Source: Candidatus Aenigmatarchaeota archaeon
GTDB taxonomy: Archaea; Aenigmatarchaeota; Aenigmatarchaeia; GW2011-AR5
DNA: 5,515 nucleotides
NCBI GenBank assembly: GCA_016187365.1
Contig: JACPJX010000061.1
Location: 1 to 5,515 of the forward strand
Reading direction: 5' to 3'
Part shown: positions 5,105 through 5,515 of the stretch, one piece after another
How the letters are laid out: every line of letters begins with the position of its first letter
How positions within the stretch are numbered: position 1 is the first letter of the stretch
Position numbers and translations under genes: made by a program
Notes under the pieces: model-generated
Database searches by the model: none
What the model was told of the DNA's origin: nothing
What the model saw: the letters and a program-made list of their open reading frames with translations, nothing else

Positions 5105-5155
5105 TTAGCAGTTTCCGCAGCAGCTGCCTTTCTTTTGCTCCTTTTTCTTTTTCAT
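5105..5155 (-). CDS. 16-codon Lys/Cys micropeptide MKKKKEQKKGSCCGNC upstream of copA
   Basis: A short complete frame, MKKKKEQKKGSCCGNC, ends in TAA. It has six Lys in the first nine residues and three Cys in the last five, with Cys as the final residue. A strong GGAGGT SD sits 6 nt before the ATG, better than the SD of copA itself, and a TATA-like promoter lies upstream. The frame is the first in the copA transcript, 45 nt ahead of copA, with a UUCG hairpin in the gap. CCGNC could bind Cu+, so it may be a cytosolic metal-buffering peptide. Alternatively it is a leader peptide whose translation controls copA through the hairpin. Copper-responsive upstream frames are known in some bacteria, so a leader role is plausible but unproven here. 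It shares its design with the 17-codon frame at 1356-1409. Confidence 0.65.
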   Translation of the reverse strand: MKKKKEQKKGSCCGNC

Positions 5156-5161
5156 GCTAAA

Positions 5162-5167
5162 ACCTCC
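5162..5167 (-). promoter_or_regulatory. Shine-Dalgarno site of the CCGNC micropeptide
   Basis: The minus strand reads GGAGGT, 6 nt before the ATG at 5155. It is the main reason to call the 16-codon frame a gene, and it borders the operator-like inverted repeat. Confidence 0.75.
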
Positions 5168-5188
5168 ATATATCAAATTATGATATAT
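5168..5188. promoter_or_regulatory. Operator-like inverted repeat between copA operon and PadR gene
   Basis: Perfect 8-bp arms, ATATATCA (5168-5175) and TGATATAT (5181-5188), flank a 5-bp AATTA spacer. A minus-strand transcript driven from the TATA-like box at 5198-5210 would start near 5178, the centre of this repeat. A dimeric repressor bound here would block the copA transcript. The adjacent PadR protein is the natural candidate, by position only. The region is AT-rich, which raises the chance of accidental palindromes. Confidence 0.55.
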
Positions 5189-5197
5189 CTTAATAAG

Positions 5198-5210
5198 TAA
5201 TATATTTAAA
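5198..5210. promoter_or_regulatory. TATA-like element(s) of the divergent PadR and copA-operon promoters
   Basis: On the plus strand TATATTTAAA (5201-5210) is centred about 27 bp before the PadR ATG at 5232, fitting a leaderless transcript. Read on the minus strand, the same AT stretch (TTTAAATATATTA) would start a transcript near 5178. That leaves a leader of about 22 nt containing the GGAGGT site. Either one element serves both directions or two overlap. Confidence 0.6.
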
Positions 5211-5231
5211 GTCATCGGCAGAATAATTCTC

Positions 5232-5515
5232 ATGAAAAGAATTAATGCCGATAACATGGTGAAATTCTATGCTCTTATGCTGCTGTACGAAAGGAACCAT
5301 CACGGATACGAGCTGATAAAGAGCATAGGGGAGAAAATGGAAAAAAACGTCAGCTCCGGCCAGATATACCCGTTCCTGAAAAAACTCAAAAGCGGAGGAA
5401 TGATCGCGGGCGGCAAGGAGGGCCCGAGGGAAAAGACGGTCTACAGGCTTACGCCCGCCGGCAGAAGATTCGTGAAAGAAACCCTTATCAGGCTGTCGGA
5501 AATGATACGGATAGC
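5232..5515 (+). CDS. PadR-family winged-helix transcriptional regulator, N-terminal part (runs off the right edge)
   Basis: The visible 94 residues carry the PadR pattern: a start helix MVKFYALMLLYERN, HGYELIKSIGEK (24-35), the recognition region NVSSGQIYPFLKKLKSGGMI (39-58) and the wing REKTVYRLTPAGRRFV (66-81). PadR proteins are dimeric repressors with a winged helix and a C-terminal helix for dimerisation; that helix starts near residue 82 and is cut by the window end. No Cys is present in the visible part. H23 and H24 are the only evident metal ligands, so metal sensing is not shown. The ATG at 5232 has no SD but a TATA-like box about 27 bp upstream, so it is probably leaderless. It is divergent from the copA operon and separated from it by an operator-like inverted repeat, which makes copA and itself its likely targets. 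Confidence 0.88.
   Translation, partial: MKRINADNMVKFYALMLLYERNHHGYELIKSIGEKMEKNVSSGQIYPFLKKLKSGGMIAGGKEGPREKTVYRLTPAGRRFVKETLIRLSEMIRI

Noticed and set aside
5211..5255. Imperfect inverted repeat GTCATCGGC ... GCCGATAAC around the PadR start, plus AGAATAATTCT at 5220-5230
   Set aside because: Short and imperfect or AT-rich, partly inside coding sequence; no independent support for a regulatory role.

Overview
The window looks archaeal and most resembles a small-genome lineage of the DPANN type. That placement is inferred, not proven. Start sites follow archaeal rules: strong GGAGGTGA-type Shine-Dalgarno (SD) sites inside operons, and AT-rich TATA-like boxes about 25-27 bp upstream of several start codons that have no leader. 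The TrmO-type enzyme has the short single-domain form usual in archaea, and ATA, AGG and AGA codons are common.

Layout. Bases 1-1065 hold a minus-strand operon read from right to left: a membrane-anchored Cys-cluster protein (218 aa), a 66-aa membrane-anchored Gln-rich protein, and the start of a secreted CGHC thioredoxin-like protein that runs off the left edge. A strikingly symmetric divergent promoter (about 1066-1155) separates it from a plus-strand operon of small genes: a 64-aa two-helix protein with a Met/His cluster, a 17-codon micropeptide ending in CEFC, and an 84-aa two-helix membrane protein. A probable leaderless trmO-like tRNA methyltransferase gene follows (1741-2190) and meets, tail to tail, a second minus-strand operon. 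Read from right to left, that operon (5155-2187) encodes a 16-codon micropeptide ending in CCGNC, a 799-aa CopA-type Cu+ P1B-ATPase, and a membrane-anchored winged-helix protein coupled to it by an ATGA overlap. Divergent from this operon is a PadR-family regulator cut by the right edge.

How the parts may work together. CopA is the only gene with a confident transport function. Around it are an extracytoplasmic CGHC thiol-redox protein, a CxxCC...CxCxH protein, a Met/His membrane peptide, two micropeptides with Lys-rich starts and Cys tails, a PadR regulator and a membrane winged-helix protein with two Cys in its loop. My inference is a copper (or soft-metal) and thiol-handling island. The most unusual aspect is a recurring C-terminal cysteine. 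Four products end in Cys: the two micropeptides, and two consecutive membrane-anchored proteins that share the exact tail LPQQIGGC. Next in interest are the common dyad axis of the divergent promoter and the micropeptide-hairpin-copA leader.

No tRNA, rRNA, CRISPR array, insertion sequence or attachment site was seen. No stretch longer than 300 bases lacks a gene.
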